Below are positions 6,731-7,499 of a DNA stretch of 7,499 nucleotides, piece after piece. Each line of letters starts with the position of its first letter. The stretch's first letter is position 1. Both the position numbers and the translations under genes were made by a program. This DNA is from Armatimonadota bacterium (GTDB taxonomy: Bacteria; Sysuimicrobiota; Sysuimicrobiia; Sysuimicrobiales; JACQTN01): NCBI GenBank assembly GCA_016210785.1, contig JACQTN010000476.1, positions 1 to 7,499 of the forward strand. Direction: 5' to 3'. The notes under the pieces were generated by a model, which saw only the letters and a program-made list of their open reading frames with translations, was not told the origin of the DNA and did not search any database.

Positions 6731-6926
6731 TCATACGGCAGCCCGGGGACGCCGCGGACGAAGGAAAGCAGCGCCCTGGTCCAGCGATTTGGGGAAATCC
6801 ACCTCGCCTTGCTCGGGGAGCACGCAGATGCCCGCAGGACCGTCTGCCCAGATGCGCAACGCTCTCGCCGGTGTACGGGTCGAGGTTCACCATGACCGGC
6901 CCGGCGTGCTCGCCCCTTGCCCACAT
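6731..6926 (-). pseudogene. Possible frameshifted minus-strand ORF relic
   Basis: Two overlapping minus-strand frames read like one protein broken by a single base. From an ATG at 6926 the first frame reads MWARGEHAGPVMVNLDPYTGE. Skipping one base near 6863, the second continues ALRIWADGPAGICVLPEQ, then GEVDFPKSLDQGAAFL, and stops at TGA (6733-6731). Both stretches look protein-like and mostly keep G/C third positions, whereas the plus-strand frame here does not look coding. I do not recognise the family. It may be the 3' end of a decayed gene, a sequencing error in a small gene, or a chance effect of GC-rich DNA. It overlaps the start region of the ExoD-like gene. Confidence 0.25.
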
Positions 6927-7499
6927 TTTCGGCCCGGGGAAGGCCAGCGGTTCTCCGATACGCTGGCGGCGATCTTGCACGATGCCTCGTGCCAGGAGGT
7001 CGCGGTGGGCGAGATCATGGACCGGGTAGCCCACCAGGGTTACGGGCTCGTCTTCGTCCTGCTCGCCGCGCCCATGGCCGTACCGATCCTGCCTCCCGGC
7101 GCCTCCACGGTTGTGGGACTGCTCTACACGTTGCTCGCCGTGCAGATGCTCACCGGACGCCGGCAGCCGTGGCTTCCGGAGCGTGCCAGGTCGTGGCGGG
7201 TCTCGCCCGCCGCGGCGGCGATGATCAGCGCCCGGGTCCTCCCACTCATGCGCAGGCTGGAGCGGTTCTCCCGGCCACGGGGGCTCTCCACCGCCGCGCC
7301 CCTCGTCATCTGGCTGATCGCCGCGCTCGTCCTCCTGACCGGTCTCATCCTGGCCTCGCCGTTTCCCTTCATGAACCTGCTGCCGACGGTGGCCCTGGTG
7401 CTGTTCGGGATCGGGCTGCTCAACGAAGACGCTGTGTTCTTACTCGGCGGGGCCGCGATCAGCCTGATTGTTATTCTCGTGGTCGTCAGCGGGCTGGGC
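6828..7499 (+). CDS. ExoD-family membrane protein, exopolysaccharide synthesis (partial, runs off the end)
   Basis: At least 224 codons are open to the window edge with no stop. From about residue 40 the product matches ExoD family layout: a soluble N-terminal part (RFSDTLAAILHDA, then VGEIMDRVAHQGYG), a hydrophobic hairpin around PMAVPILPPGAS (74-108), GRRQPWLPE (110-118), an RRLERFSRPRG segment, then membrane spans at about 158-177, 182-198 and 201-222. PFPFMNLLP and NEDA correspond to the usual loop motifs between the last spans. ExoD was described in rhizobial exopolysaccharide production and alkaline tolerance; its biochemical role is unclear. I chose the ATG at 6828 for GGGGAG at 6815-6820, but the first 35 residues do not look coding. 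Starts at 6852 (ATG) or 6906 (GTG) would fit the family N-terminus better. It lies 184 bases past the radical SAM gene. Confidence 0.8.
   Translation, partial: MPAGPSAQMRNALAGVRVEVHHDRPGVLAPCPHFRPGEGQRFSDTLAAILHDASCQEVAVGEIMDRVAHQGYGLVFVLLAAPMAVPILPPGASTVVGLLYTLLAVQMLTGRRQPWLPERARSWRVSPAAAAMISARVLPLMRRLERFSRPRGLSTAAPLVIWLIAALVLLTGLILASPFPFMNLLPTVALVLFGIGLLNEDAVFLLGGAAISLIVILVVVSGLG

Noticed and set aside
6279..7034. 251-codon minus-strand open frame
   Set aside because: Most of it is antisense to the radical SAM and ExoD-like genes; only the portion near 6864-6926 looks protein-like, and it is reported separately as a possible relic.

Overview
The window is GC-rich, strongly biased to G/C at third codon positions, and bacterial in gene style: short intergenic gaps, stop/start overlaps and purine-rich ribosome binding sites. 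The gene mix (PD40 propeller protein, prolidase-like amidohydrolase, family-5 solute-binding protein, AmmeMemoRadiSam radical SAM enzyme, ExoD) fits an environmental high-GC bacterium. I cannot name a phylum from the sequence alone. I see no insertion sequence, CRISPR array, tRNA or rRNA.

Layout. Positions 1-89 hold no supported gene, but contain a strong hairpin that probably terminates the first gene. On the minus strand, 1052 down to 90 encodes a membrane-anchored or exported six-bladed PD40/TolB-like propeller. A divergent intergenic region (about 1053-1287) follows, with a candidate minus-strand extended -10 and a small dyad upstream of the plus-strand genes.

The plus-strand run comprises an amidohydrolase (1288-2475), a secreted family-5 ABC solute-binding protein (2472-4079, overlapping by 4 bp), a doubtful 47-codon ORF (4079-4222) that bridges to the next gene, a BAAT-type acyl-CoA thioesterase-like alpha/beta hydrolase (4222-5511), and an AmmeMemoRadiSam-type radical SAM enzyme (5537-6643). 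A short gap follows, in which a minus-strand ORF relic with one apparent frameshift may survive. The window ends inside an ExoD-family membrane protein.

How the genes may work together. The overlapping amidohydrolase and binding protein look translationally coupled. Together they suggest uptake of a small peptide- or amide-like compound followed by cytoplasmic hydrolysis. No permease or ATPase subunit is present in the window, so the binding protein must use a transporter encoded elsewhere. The thioesterase-like and radical SAM genes follow on the same strand and may be co-transcribed, but a functional link to the first pair is not shown. I found no clear evidence of a wholly new system. The least explained items are the 47-codon bridging ORF, the radical SAM enzyme lacking its usual partners here, and the minus-strand relic.
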